Source of the DNA: Streptomyces barringtoniae
Lineage (GTDB): Bacteria > Actinomycetota > Actinomycetes > Streptomycetales > Streptomycetaceae
Direction: 5' to 3'
Assembly (NCBI RefSeq): GCF_020819595.1
Contig: NZ_JAJHNP010000009.1
Span: forward strand, 62,001-126,000
Length of the DNA stretch: 64,000 nucleotides
Both the position numbers and the translations under genes were made by a program. This document shows positions 1 to 8,455 of the stretch, piece by piece (positions within the stretch are counted from its first letter, which is position 1; each line of letters begins with the position of its first letter). Under the pieces are notes generated by a model. It was not told where the DNA came from and did not search any database. It saw only the letters and a list, made by a program, of their open reading frames with translations.

Positions 1-708
1 GACCAGGCCCGGGAACACCATCCGGCCGCTGACGTTGTCCTTGTCCCACAGCGCGATACCGGGGTTGGTCAGGCCGAGGATGCCGACCTTGATGTCCGGG
101 GCGCCCGGCACGCAGATGCGCTTGACGGTGTACGGCTTGAAGGCCGGGCGCAGCGTCTTCGCGTCGAGGGCGTTGGCGCCCAGCAGCGGGAAGCGGCACT
201 GGCTCTCGAACTTGCGCAGCACCTCGATGCCGTAGTTGAACTCGTGGTTGCCGAGGGCGGCGGCGTCGTAGCGCATGTGGTTCATGGCCACGGCCATCGG
301 GTGCCTGGGACCCCTCTTGCCGTCGGTGCCCGTGATCGGGTCGATGCGCGCGAAGTAGTAGGCGAGCGAGGTGCCCTGGATGATGTCGCCGGCGTCGACG
401 AGGAGGACGTGGTCCTCGCCCTTGGCCGCACGCTGCTGCTTGATGAGGGTGGCCACGCGCGCCACGCCCACGGAGTTGCCCGCCTTGTCGGTGTAGGGGG
501 CGTCCTTGTAGTAGTCCCAGTCGAAGACGTGGCTGTGCAGGTCGGTCGTGCCGAGGATGGAGAACGACCAGGTGCGCGGCTTGTGTTCGCGCTTCTGCTC
601 GGCCGCCTGCGCGGGGGCCGCCGCGACGGTCCCGGCAGCGGCGACGGCCGCCCCGGTGACGGCCGACTTCTTCACGAACTCCCGGCGGTTCATGGGACTG
701 AGGGGCAT
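1..708 (-). CDS. Tat-exported metallophosphatase / 5'-nucleotidase, C-terminus cut by window edge
   Basis: First 236 codons of a secreted nucleotidase of the UshA / 2',3'-cyclic phosphodiesterase type, which dephosphorylates extracellular nucleotides. The N-terminus carries a twin-arginine signal (NRREFVKKS, residues 7-15, then an Ala-rich stretch ending APAQA). The calcineurin-like metal-binding motifs follow in order: TTDLHSHV near residue 53, DAGDIIQG near 107 and ALGNHEFNYG near 150. ATG 708 is preferred because AGGAG lies 6 bases upstream; an in-frame ATG at 693 sits just before the Arg pair. The frame is open to base 1, so the C-terminal substrate-binding domain is outside the window. 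Family assignment is secure; the exact substrate is inferred. Confidence 0.88.
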   Translation of the reverse strand, partial: MPLSPMNRREFVKKSAVTGAAVAAAGTVAAAPAQAAEQKREHKPRTWSFSILGTTDLHSHVFDWDYYKDAPYTDKAGNSVGVARVATLIKQQRAAKGEDHVLLVDAGDIIQGTSLAYYFARIDPITGTDGKRGPRHPMAVAMNHMRYDAAALGNHEFNYGIEVLRKFESQCRFPLLGANALDAKTLRPAFKPYTVKRICVPGAPDIKVGILGLTNPGIALWDKDNVSGRMVFPGLV

Positions 709-908
709 TCAAGGCTCCTGGTTTGGCTGGAGTTGGCGACGAGCAGTGGCGGTGCAGTGCGGAGGCTACCCGCGTAGATGCTGCTCGCGTCCGGGATTGC
801 CGGAAAACCAGGAAAAGGTCATGTCCAGGTCAAGGATGGGTCAGTTGTGCGGCCTGTGCGAACCCTGGGGAAACAGCCGGTGTCGGATACGGCCGATGAC
901 CCCGATGT
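709..908. other. intergenic, nothing recognised
   Basis: Promoter-proximal region of the nucleotidase gene. No convincing coding frame or hairpin was seen. Confidence 0.5.
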
Positions 909-1121
909 TCAGACACGGCCGATGAGTCTGACCTCCGGCGGCCACAGCACCCCGCTCGCCATCAGCAGGGAAGGACCGAGATGCACCGGGCACACCCGCA
1001 GCGGAGGCAGCTGGTACCGGGCGACCTCGAAGATCGCGGGGTCGGAGCAGTCCGTGAGCTCGGCGTCGGCGCCTTCGCCGCCGTACGGTCCCCGGCACCG
1101 CATGTCCCGGTGAACGCTCAT
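909..1121 (-). CDS. small conserved-looking protein, 70 aa
   Basis: Short frame downstream of purA, same strand, separated from it by a strong hairpin, so probably transcribed on its own. The protein begins MSVHRDMRCRGPYGG and contains CSDPAIF and the ordered stretch VARYQLPPLRVCPVHLG, with two cysteines that could be ligands. Its residue composition is unlike the Arg/Pro/Ala-rich shadow frames around it, which is the main reason to accept it. The start is uncertain: ATG 1121 has GGAG only one base away, and ATG 1103 (MRCRGPYGG) is an alternative. I do not recognise the family and no function is proposed. Confidence 0.5.
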   Translation of the reverse strand: MSVHRDMRCRGPYGGEGADAELTDCSDPAIFEVARYQLPPLRVCPVHLGPSLLMASGVLWPPEVRLIGRV

Positions 1122-1149
1122 ACTCCGATTGCACCGCGCGGGACGACTC

Positions 1150-1190
1150 AGCGCCCGCCGATCACGCCCGGAGGCGGACCGGCGGGCGCT
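1150..1190 (-). terminator. purA terminator hairpin
   Basis: Perfect 11-bp inverted repeat, AGCGCCCGCCG / CGGCGGGCGCT, with a 19-base loop, 23 bases past the purA stop codon. Confidence 0.75.
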
Positions 1191-1212
1191 CCCGCCCGGT
1201 GCCCGGAGTTGC

Positions 1213-2496
1213 CTACAGGAACGAGTTGATCTCGATCGTCTCGTCCCGGCCCGGGCCCACGCCGATCGCGGAGATCGGGGCGCCGGACATCTCCTCCAGC
1301 GCCTTGACGTAGTTCTGGGCGTTCTTCGGCAGGTCGGCGAAGGACTTCGCCTTGGTGATGTCCTCGGACCAGCCGGGCAGCGTCTCGTAGACCGGCTTGG
1401 CGTGGTGGAAGTCGGTCTGCGAGTACGGCAGTTCCTCGACGCGCCTGCCGTCGATCTCGTACGCCACACAGACCGGGATCTGCTCCCAGCCGGTCAGCAC
1501 GTCCAGCTTGGTGAGGAAGAAGTCGGTCAGGCCGTTGACGCGGGTCGCGTAGCGGGCGATCACGGCGTCGAACCAGCCGCAGCGGCGGTCACGGCCCGTC
1601 GTCACACCCCGCTCGCCGCCGATCCGGCGCAGCGCCTCGCCGTCCTCGTCGAACAGCTCGGTCGGGAAGGGGCCGGCGCCGACGCGGGTCGTGTAGGCCT
1701 TGAGGATGCCGATGACGCGGCTGATCTTCGTCGGGCCCACGCCGGCGCCGGTGCAGGCACCGCCGGCGGTCGGGTTCGAGGAGGTCACGAAGGGGTACGT
1801 GCCGTGGTCGATGTCGAGCAGCGTGCCCTGGCCGCCCTCGAACAGGACGACCTTGTTCTCCTCCAGGGCCTGGTTCAGGATCAGGACCGTGTCGGCGACG
1901 TACGGCTCGATCTGCTCGGCGTAGCCCAGCAGCTCCTCGACCACCTGGTCGGCGGCGATGGCGCGCCGGTTGTACAGCTTGGTGAGGATCTGGTTCTTGA
2001 CGTCGAGGGCCGCCTCGACCTTCTGCTGCAGGATCGACTCGTCGTACAGGTCCTGGACCCGGATGCCGACGCGGTTGATCTTGTCGGCGTAGGTCGGGCC
2101 GATGCCGCGACCCGTCGTCCCGATCTTCCGCTTGCCGAGGAAGCGCTCCGTCACCTTGTCGACGGTCACGTTGTAAGGCGTGATGATGTGCGCGTTACCG
2201 CTGATCAGGAGCTTGGACGTGTCGACGCCACGCTCGTTCAGACCGCTCAGCTCGGAGAGCAGGACCGACGGGTCGACGACGACGCCGTTGCCGATGACCG
2301 GAACACAAGTAGGCGAGAGGATTCCGGAAGGGAGGAGGTGGAGTGCGTACTTCTGGTCGCCGACGACGACCGTGTGGCCGGCGTTGTTGCCGCCCTGGTA
2401 TCGCACCACATAGTCCACCGAGCCACCGAGCAGGTCGGTCGCCTTTCCCTTGCCTTCGTCACCCCACTGAGCACCGAGCAGCACAAGTGCGGGCAC
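1213..2496 (-). CDS. purA: adenylosuccinate synthetase
   Basis: Cytoplasmic enzyme that joins IMP and aspartate using GTP to make adenylosuccinate, the first committed step to AMP. The 427-residue product starts MPALVLLGAQWGDEGKGK, holding the GDEGKGK GTP-binding loop with its catalytic Asp, then GNNAGHTVVV. TTGRGIGPTYADK and GTYPFVTSSNPTAGG in the middle are family signatures. Length matches the family (about 425-430). GTG 2496 is chosen because GGAAGGGGTG lies about 7 bases upstream. The gene stands alone, with a hairpin terminator downstream and a divergent gene upstream. Confidence 0.98.
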   Translation of the reverse strand: MPALVLLGAQWGDEGKGKATDLLGGSVDYVVRYQGGNNAGHTVVVGDQKYALHLLPSGILSPTCVPVIGNGVVVDPSVLLSELSGLNERGVDTSKLLISGNAHIITPYNVTVDKVTERFLGKRKIGTTGRGIGPTYADKINRVGIRVQDLYDESILQQKVEAALDVKNQILTKLYNRRAIAADQVVEELLGYAEQIEPYVADTVLILNQALEENKVVLFEGGQGTLLDIDHGTYPFVTSSNPTAGGACTGAGVGPTKISRVIGILKAYTTRVGAGPFPTELFDEDGEALRRIGGERGVTTGRDRRCGWFDAVIARYATRVNGLTDFFLTKLDVLTGWEQIPVCVAYEIDGRRVEELPYSQTDFHHAKPVYETLPGWSEDITKAKSFADLPKNAQNYVKALEEMSGAPISAIGVGPGRDETIEINSFL

Positions 2497-2623
2497 GCGC
2501 GTACACCCCTTCCGGGTGGGGCATGTCCAAGGTCGGGGGCGTGGGCGTAAGGTTCACCGCCGCGTACCACAGCGACCGCCTTTGGTCGCCAACCGTCGGA
2601 CCGGATGCCCCGGAATAGACGAA

Positions 2624-2649
2624 GCCCCTGGCGCAATAGCGCAAGGGGC
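2624..2649. repeat. inverted repeat in the purA / DAGK-like divergent region
   Basis: GCCCCT-g-GCGC-aata-GCGC-a-AGGGGC forms a compact stem with one mismatch. It lies 44 bases before the GTG of the plus-strand gene and 128 bases before purA, so it could be a leader attenuator or a protein-binding site. The function is not known. Confidence 0.4.
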
Positions 2650-2692
2650 TCTTGCACAAAGATGCTACCCGAGGAAGCGAGGCAGGACCGAG

Positions 2693-3532
2693 GTGGCGAC
2701 TTTCGCGACGTCCGAACAGCTGCTGGTGATCATCGATCCGGCGGCACGGCAGACGGACGGGGAGTCCGTACGGATCGCGAAAGACGTGCTCAGCGCGGGT
2801 GCGGCGGCCAAGGTGTGCCTGCCGGACGGGCCCGAGGAATTCGCCCGCGCGCTCGGCCGGCGGGGTTCGAGACGGCCGGTCGTGGTGGGCGACGGTCACG
2901 CTCTGGTGCGGACCGTGACGCTGCTGCACCGGGCGCGCGAGCTGGCCGGATGCGCGCTGTCGGTGGTCCCGGTGGGTGACACCGGGCTCGCCGAGTCGCT
3001 CGGGGTGCCGGGCGGGGCGGTGGCGGCGGCGCGGGCCGTGCTGGACGGGGCCGAGCGGCGCCTGGACCTGCTGGTCGACGACAGCGACGGGGTCGTCCTG
3101 AGCGGGCTGGGCATTCCGCCGCGGCCGGTGGTGCGGGCGGCGGCCGCCGTGCCGGTGACCGCGTCCTCGGGCCGGGCCTGGTACCGCTCCCTGGTCCGCA
3201 CCCTCGCCCCCCGCCCGCCCCGCCTCGCCGCCGTGCCGTCCCCCGGCCCCGCCCGCCTCCGGGTCGAGGTCGACGGGCAGACGGTGCTCGACCTGGACCA
3301 GCCCGTGGAGACCGTGTCGGTCACACCGGGCACCGGCGGGCTCGCGGCGGTGGAGGTACGGCCGCTGTCGGTGGGCGCGGAGGCGACACCGGTACGGGCG
3401 TCCGGGCGGACGGTGACGGTGGTCGGCGCGGACTTCCGTTACCGGGCGGACGCGGGGGTGTCGGGGCCGGTACGGCGGCGGACGTGGCGGGTGGTGGAGG
3501 GGGCCTGGGGGCTGGTGCTGCCTCCAGCTTGA
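2693..3532 (+). CDS. diacylglycerol-kinase-like protein with degenerate active site
   Basis: A 279-residue protein whose first half follows the N-terminal fold of diacylglycerol/sphingosine kinases. VVVGDGHALVRTVTLLHRA (about residues 63-81) sits where active kinases have GGDGTLNEVV, and VVPVGDTGLAESLGVPGG (about 91-108) sits where they have the P-x-GTGNDFAR-x-LG phosphate loop. The second half has the beta-rich layout of the lipid-kinase C-terminal domain (LRVEVDGQTVL, VEVRPLSVG). Because both nucleotide-loop motifs are altered, catalysis is doubtful. GTG 2693 gives MATFATSEQLLVIIDP; AGGACC lies just upstream. Divergent from purA. The family call is my reading of the pattern, not a search result. 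Confidence 0.6.
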   Translation: MATFATSEQLLVIIDPAARQTDGESVRIAKDVLSAGAAAKVCLPDGPEEFARALGRRGSRRPVVVGDGHALVRTVTLLHRARELAGCALSVVPVGDTGLAESLGVPGGAVAAARAVLDGAERRLDLLVDDSDGVVLSGLGIPPRPVVRAAAAVPVTASSGRAWYRSLVRTLAPRPPRLAAVPSPGPARLRVEVDGQTVLDLDQPVETVSVTPGTGGLAAVEVRPLSVGAEATPVRASGRTVTVVGADFRYRADAGVSGPVRRRTWRVVEGAWGLVLPPA

Positions 3533-3878
3533 GCCGAGTTCCTTGAAACCGGCGGTGTCGAGCGAGCGGCCGAAGGGATCCGGAATGTCCCACTTCTCAC
3601 CGAACGACTTGCTCACTCACGCCTGGTGACCACGGTCTGTCGGCAACCGGAAGACGGTGGCCCGCTCATCCTGCATGTCCCACGCACGCGAACCGGTCAC
3701 CACTCAGGGCGACTGAACGAACACGCGCCCAGGCCGAGATTCCACAACCCCTCCATCCAATGGTCTGGTGACAAATATTTAACCGCGCCGACCCCTTCCC
3801 GCGCCCCTCCCCCGTGCACCATCCTGCTCCATCAGGACCCACCAGAACCCAGGGACCCGACACGGAAGGGGCCACCCG
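3533..3878. other. intergenic with possible phosphatase-gene remnant
   Basis: About 350 bases between two plus-strand genes. On the minus strand at 3540-3616 a frame reads GEKWDIPDPFGRS, resembling the DPDP-type tail of low-molecular-weight tyrosine phosphatases / ArsC, then runs into the antisense of the preceding gene. The remainder holds the upstream region of the permease, including an AT-rich patch (gacaaatatttaac, about 3770-3784) that could mark a promoter. Confidence 0.35.
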
Positions 3879-5390
3879 ATGGCAGTGGACGAGGGCGTTG
3901 CCCCGGCGGCGGGCACGGCGGACGAGGAAACGGTTCATCGGCTGAAACCCAATGCCGTGGGGCTGCTCGGGGTGGTCTTCATGGCCGTCGCCACCGCCGC
4001 GCCGATCACCGCGATGACCGGCAACGTGCCCTTCATGGTGTCGTCCGGCAACGGCATCGGGGCGCCCGCGAGCTATCTCGTCGCAATGGTCGTCCTGGCA
4101 ATCTTTTCCGTGGGTTTCACGTCGATGGCGAAGCACATCACATCGACCGGGGCCTTCTACGGCTTCATCTCCTACGGCCTCGGACGGACCGCCGGCCTCG
4201 CCTCCGGGCTGCTCGCGACCTTCGCGTACGTCGTCTTCGAACCGGCGCTGATCGGCATCTTCTCCACCTTCGCCACGACCACCCTGAGGGACCAGACGGG
4301 CCTGCACGTGCCCTGGTGGGCCTTCGCGATCCTGATGCTCGCGATCAACGCGACCGGCACCTGGTTCGGGATCAGCGTCGCCGAGAAGCTGCTGGTGGCG
4401 CTGCTGGCGACCGAGGTGACCGTGCTGGCGGCCATGGCGGTCTCGGTCGCCTTCCACGGCGGCGGCCCGCACGGGTTCACCTTCGCCCCGGTGAACCCGG
4501 TCAACGCCTTCAAGGGCACGTCCGCCGGGCTCGGGCTCTTCTTCGCCTTCTGGTCCTGGGTCGGCTTCGAGTCCACCGCGATGTACGGCGAGGAGTCCCG
4601 CGACCCGAAGAAGATCATCCCCAAGGCCACGATGATCAGCGTCCTGGGCGTCGGTGTCTTCTACGTCTTCGTCTCCTGGATGGCCATCACGGGCAACGGC
4701 GAGGCCGAGGCCGTGAAGGCCGCCTCCTCCGCCAACCCTCTCGCCCTGTTCTTCGGCCCCACCGATCGGTACGTCGGGCACTGGGCCGTCGATGTCATGC
4801 AGTGGCTGATGATCACCGGCTCACTGGCCTGCGGCATGGCCTTCCACAACTGCGCCGCCCGCTATCTGTACGCCCTCGGGCGGGAGGGCGTCCTGCCGTC
4901 ACTGAAGAACACCATCGGCCGCACCCACGCCCGGCACGGCTCCCCGCACATCGCCGGACTGGTGCAGACGGTGGTGAGCGCCGTACTGATCGCCGCGTTC
5001 TGGATCGCGGGCAAGGACCCGTACAACGCGCTCTACGTCCTGCTGGCCATCCTCGGCACGATGGCGATCCTGGTGGTCCAGGCCGTGTGTTCCTTCGCGG
5101 TCCTCGTCTACTTCCGCAGGCACCACCCCGAGAGCCGCCACTGGTTCCGGACCTTCACCGCCCCGCTCGTCGGCGGCATCGCGATGCTCGGCGTGGTCGT
5201 CCTGCTGGTGTCCAACATGGGGGTCGCGGCGGGGGCGGAGTCCGGCTCACTGCTGCTCAAGGCGACGCCGTGGCTCGTGGCGCTGGTCGCGGCGACCGGC
5301 GTGGGCTACGCGCAGTACCTGAAGCGGCGGGCGCCCGAGCGGTACGCGCTGCTGGGGCGGACGGTGCTGGAGGAGACGAAGGAACGCTGA
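3879..5390 (+). CDS. APC-family amino acid permease
   Basis: A 503-residue integral membrane protein, probably an amino acid or polyamine/proton symporter. The first membrane segment contains AVATAAPITAMTGNVP, the helix-I region that opens the substrate site in the amino acid-polyamine-organocation superfamily. GRTAGLASGLLATFAYVVFEP and the FAFWSWVGFESTAMYGEE segment in the middle are typical of the family. About 12 hydrophobic segments can be counted, with a hydrophilic N-terminal tail of about 25 residues. ATG 3879 follows GGAAGGGG at good spacing. It converges on the regulator gene that ends 7 bases later, but there is no evidence they work together. Substrate cannot be assigned. Confidence 0.88.
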   Translation: MAVDEGVAPAAGTADEETVHRLKPNAVGLLGVVFMAVATAAPITAMTGNVPFMVSSGNGIGAPASYLVAMVVLAIFSVGFTSMAKHITSTGAFYGFISYGLGRTAGLASGLLATFAYVVFEPALIGIFSTFATTTLRDQTGLHVPWWAFAILMLAINATGTWFGISVAEKLLVALLATEVTVLAAMAVSVAFHGGGPHGFTFAPVNPVNAFKGTSAGLGLFFAFWSWVGFESTAMYGEESRDPKKIIPKATMISVLGVGVFYVFVSWMAITGNGEAEAVKAASSANPLALFFGPTDRYVGHWAVDVMQWLMITGSLACGMAFHNCAARYLYALGREGVLPSLKNTIGRTHARHGSPHIAGLVQTVVSAVLIAAFWIAGKDPYNALYVLLAILGTMAILVVQAVCSFAVLVYFRRHHPESRHWFRTFTAPLVGGIAMLGVVVLLVSNMGVAAGAESGSLLLKATPWLVALVAATGVGYAQYLKRRAPERYALLGRTVLEETKER

Positions 5391-5396
5391 ACGGGC

Positions 5397-5897
5397 TCAG
5401 CGGCCGTACTTCTGCTCCCGATGAGCGCGCCAGCGCTCCATCATCTGCGCCACGTCCTGCTCGATGAACTCGAAGAAGGCAAGCGTCTCGGCCAGCCGGC
5501 GCCCCGCCGGGGTGTCGGCGCCGAGGCCGGCCACGCCCTCCCGCAGGGCCTCCTCCCAGCGCTTGATGACGGCCTCGCGGCTGGTGAGGGCCTCGTACCA
5601 CTGGTCGCTGTGCACCCGGTACCGCTCCCGGCGCGAGCCCGGCTCCCGTTCCCTCGACACCATGTGGACCTGCGCGAGATAGCGCACGGCACCGGAGACG
5701 GCGGCGGGACTGATCTTCAGCTGCTCGCCCAGCTCGGCCGAGGTCAGGGTGCCGGTGTCGGAGGCGAGGAGGGCGGCGAAGACCCGCGAGGGCATGCGCG
5801 CCATCCCCGCCTCGACCAGCTGCGCCGCGAAGTGCTCCACGAACCGCGAGACCGACTCCGGGTCCCGCTCCGGCGTACCTGTCCTCGACTCCGTCAT
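5397..5897 (-). CDS. GbsR/MarR-type transcriptional regulator of divergent ABC exporter
   Basis: A 166-residue winged-helix repressor. The HTH covers roughly residues 50-85, with recognition helix region LKISPAAVSGAVRYL followed by a wing containing VSREREPGSRRERYRV. The C-terminal half is helical (WEEALREGVAGLG, AETLAFFEFIEQDVAQMMERW) and fits a dimerisation module. It is divergent from the ABC transporter gene at 5971 across a 73-base gap holding an imperfect palindrome, the usual layout for a local repressor. The inferred role is ligand-responsive repression of the exporter and itself. The inducer is unknown. Confidence 0.82.
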   Translation of the reverse strand: MTESRTGTPERDPESVSRFVEHFAAQLVEAGMARMPSRVFAALLASDTGTLTSAELGEQLKISPAAVSGAVRYLAQVHMVSREREPGSRRERYRVHSDQWYEALTSREAVIKRWEEALREGVAGLGADTPAGRRLAETLAFFEFIEQDVAQMMERWRAHREQKYGR

Positions 5898-5924
5898 GCC
5901 CTCACCCTAACCGGGATTCATGGA

Positions 5925-5955
5925 CTTCCTTAACTTCACAAATTTCTGAAAGAAG
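5925..5955. promoter_or_regulatory. candidate operator between regulator and ABC exporter
   Basis: CTTCCTT (5925-5931) and AAAGAAG (5949-5955) are inverted with one mismatch, and an inner CTTCA / TGAAAG pair strengthens the dyad. It is an AT-rich island 15 bases before the exporter ATG and 27 bases before the regulator start, well placed to control both. Confidence 0.5.
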
Positions 5956-5970
5956 CGTACGTTCGGATCC

Positions 5971-6873
5971 ATGACGAAGGCAATCACGGTCTCCGGGCTC
6001 CACAAGTCCTTCGGCCGTACGCGCGCGCTGGACGGCCTCGACCTGGACGTCGAGGCCGGAGAGGTGCACGGCTTCCTCGGCCCGAACGGCGCCGGCAAGT
6101 CGACCACGATCCGGGTGCTGCTCGGGCTGCTGCGCGCCGACTCGGGCGCCACGCAGGTGCTGGGCCACGACCCGTGGCGGGACGCGGTGGAGGTGCACCG
6201 CAGGATCGCCTACGTGCCCGGCGACGTCACACTGTGGCGCAACCTCTCCGGCGGCGAGGTCATCGACCTCTACGGCCGCCTGCGCGGAGGACTCGACACC
6301 CGGCGCCGCGCCGAGCTGATCGAGCGCTTCGAGCTGGACCCGGCCAAGAAGGGCCGCACCTACTCCAAGGGCAACCGCCAGAAGGTCGCCCTGGTCGCCG
6401 CCTTCGCCTCCGACGTGGACCTGCTGATCCTGGACGAGCCGACCTCGGGCCTGGACCCGCTGATGGAGGAGGTCTTCCAGCGCTGCGTGGAGGAGGAGCG
6501 CGAGCGCGGCCGTACGGTCCTGCTCTCCTCGCACATCCTGAGCGAGGTCGAGGAACTCTGCGACCGGGTCAGCATCATCCGCAAGGGCCGGACGGTGGAG
6601 AGCGGGTCGCTGGCGGACCTGCGTCATCTGACCCGGACCAGCGTGAGCGCCGAACTCGCCGGGCCCCCCGACGGATTGGCCCACCTGCCGGGCGTGCACG
6701 ACCTCGACGTGCGGGGACACCGGGTCCGCCTCCAGGTGGACACCGACCGACTGGACGCCGTACTGCGCTCGTTGACCGCCTCCGGAGTGCGCTCGCTGAC
6801 CTCGACGCCGCCGACCCTGGAGGAGCTGTTCCTGCGGCACTACCAGGACGAGCCGGGCGAGGTGACGGTATGA
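5971..6873 (+). CDS. ABC transporter ATP-binding subunit (drug-resistance type)
   Basis: A 300-residue ATPase of the DrrA/CcmA-like exporter group, energising the permease encoded next. Walker A is GPNGAGKST (residues 37-45). The signature is the unusual YSKGNRQKVALVAAF (131-145) in place of LSGGQ, and Walker B is LLILDEPTSGLDP (151-163), with the H-switch in LLSSHILSEVEEL. After residue 220 there is the C-terminal extension common in drug-exporter ATPases, ending TPPTLEELFLRHY. Start ATG 5971 lies 15 bases after the candidate operator. It overlaps the permease by four bases (ATGA), so the two are translationally coupled. Substrate is unknown. Confidence 0.92.
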   Translation: MTKAITVSGLHKSFGRTRALDGLDLDVEAGEVHGFLGPNGAGKSTTIRVLLGLLRADSGATQVLGHDPWRDAVEVHRRIAYVPGDVTLWRNLSGGEVIDLYGRLRGGLDTRRRAELIERFELDPAKKGRTYSKGNRQKVALVAAFASDVDLLILDEPTSGLDPLMEEVFQRCVEEERERGRTVLLSSHILSEVEELCDRVSIIRKGRTVESGSLADLRHLTRTSVSAELAGPPDGLAHLPGVHDLDVRGHRVRLQVDTDRLDAVLRSLTASGVRSLTSTPPTLEELFLRHYQDEPGEVTV

Positions 6874-8453
6874 CGCGCCAACTGACCGGCACCGCGACCT
6901 TGTTGCGGTTCGCGCTGCGCCGCGACCGCGTGCTGATCCCGGTCTGGGTCGCGGTGAACGCGCTGATGGTCCTCTCCATGCCGAAGACCCTGCAGGGCCT
7001 GTACGGCACCCCGGCCGCCCGCGCCGACCTCAGGCACCAGATGGCGGCCAACACCTCCCTGCGCGCCATGGTCGGACCCGTCTTCGGCGACTCGCTCGGC
7101 GCGCTGACGGCCTGGCGGGTCGGGGTGTACGCGGGCGCCCTCGCCGCCGTGACGAGCCTGCTCGTCGTCGTACGGCACACCCGGGACGAGGAGGAGAGCG
7201 GGCGGCAGGAGCTGGTGTCCTCGGGGATGGTGGGGCGCCGGGCGCCGCTCACGGCGGCCCTGCTGACGGCGGCCGTCGCCAACGCGGCCCTGTGCGCCCT
7301 GCTCGTGGCGGGACTGGCCGGACAGGGCGCGCCGGGTGCCCTGGCCTTCGGGCTCGGGGTGGCGGGCGTGGGCATGGTCTTCGCCACGATGGCGGCGGTC
7401 GTCGCCCAGCTGACGGAGAGCGCCCGGCTGGCCCGGGGGCTGACGGCGGCCGTGCTGGGCGCGGCGTTCGTGCTGCGCGCGGCGGGCGACTCGGCGTCGG
7501 ACGGGGGCACTGGGGGAGGTTCGTCGGTGCTGACCTGGCTGTCCCCGCTGGGCTGGCTGGAGGACCTGCGCGCCTTCGCGGCCGAACGCTGGTGGGTGCT
7601 GCTGCTGTTCGCCGCCGCCGTAGCCCTCCAGGCGGCCGTGGCCTACGGGTTGGCCGGGCGCCGGGACATCGGCATGAGCTTCCTGCCGACCCGGCCGGGA
7701 CCGGCGGCCGGCCGCCTCGGCACGGCGGGCGCGCTGGCCTGGCGCTTGCAGCGCGGCAGCGTGCTCGGCTGGTCGATCGGCTTCTTCCTCGCCGGGGTCG
7801 TCTACGGCGGGATGACGGACGGCGCGGCCGAGCTCGTCGGCGACAACGCCAAGGCGCGGGAGATCTTCCAGCGGATGGGCGGCCGGTCGGGACCGACGGA
7901 CGCGTTCCTCGCCGCGATGGTCGGCATGCTCGGTCTGGTCGCCGCGCTCTACGTCGTCTCCTCCGTGCTGCGGCTGAGCGGTGAGGAGACCTCCGGCCGG
8001 GCCGAACCGGTGCTGGCCGCGGCCGTGGGCCGGCTGCGCTGGGCCGCCGGCCACCTGGTCATCGCCTTCGGCGGCTCGGCCCTGCTGATGCTCCTGGCCG
8101 GCCTGGGCTTCGCCGTCGGCTACGGCCGGGAGGTCGGCCCGGTGCTGGGGGCGTGCCTGCTCCAGGTGGCCGCGGTCTGGGTGATCGGCGGGGTCGCGGT
8201 CCTGCTGTTCGGCGTGCTGCCACGGGGCGCGGTCGCGGCGTGGGGTGTCGCCGGCGCGGTGCTGCTGATCGGCTGGATCGGCCCCGCGCTGAACGCGCCG
8301 CGGGCGGTGCTGGACCTGTCCCCGTTCGGGCATCTGCCGAAGCTGCCGGGCGGGGGGATGGAGTGGGGGCCGGTGGGGGTGCTGCTGGGGCTGGCTGCGG
8401 TGCTGGTGGCCGGCGGGCTGGCGGGCGTGCGGCGCCGTGATCTGGCGGGTTGA
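6870..8453 (+). CDS. ABC transporter permease
   Basis: A 527-residue membrane subunit starting MTRQLTGTATLLRFALRRDR at an ATG that overlaps the ATPase stop codon. It has about 12 hydrophobic segments in two similar halves; each half carries the motif GEE(T/S)SGR or DEEESGRQELV near the start of a membrane block, as seen in Streptomyces ABC-2 exporter permeases of the 'polyketide antibiotic transporter' type. The length (about 520-540) fits that group. With the preceding ATPase it forms a complete exporter whose expression is probably controlled by the divergent GbsR-like regulator. Confidence 0.88.
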   Translation: MTRQLTGTATLLRFALRRDRVLIPVWVAVNALMVLSMPKTLQGLYGTPAARADLRHQMAANTSLRAMVGPVFGDSLGALTAWRVGVYAGALAAVTSLLVVVRHTRDEEESGRQELVSSGMVGRRAPLTAALLTAAVANAALCALLVAGLAGQGAPGALAFGLGVAGVGMVFATMAAVVAQLTESARLARGLTAAVLGAAFVLRAAGDSASDGGTGGGSSVLTWLSPLGWLEDLRAFAAERWWVLLLFAAAVALQAAVAYGLAGRRDIGMSFLPTRPGPAAGRLGTAGALAWRLQRGSVLGWSIGFFLAGVVYGGMTDGAAELVGDNAKAREIFQRMGGRSGPTDAFLAAMVGMLGLVAALYVVSSVLRLSGEETSGRAEPVLAAAVGRLRWAAGHLVIAFGGSALLMLLAGLGFAVGYGREVGPVLGACLLQVAAVWVIGGVAVLLFGVLPRGAVAAWGVAGAVLLIGWIGPALNAPRAVLDLSPFGHLPKLPGGGMEWGPVGVLLGLAAVLVAGGLAGVRRRDLAG

Positions 8454-8455
8454 GG

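Noticed and set aside
841..1134. 97-codon minus-strand frame
   Set aside because: Out of phase with the better-composed 70-residue frame at 909-1121; Arg-rich shadow.
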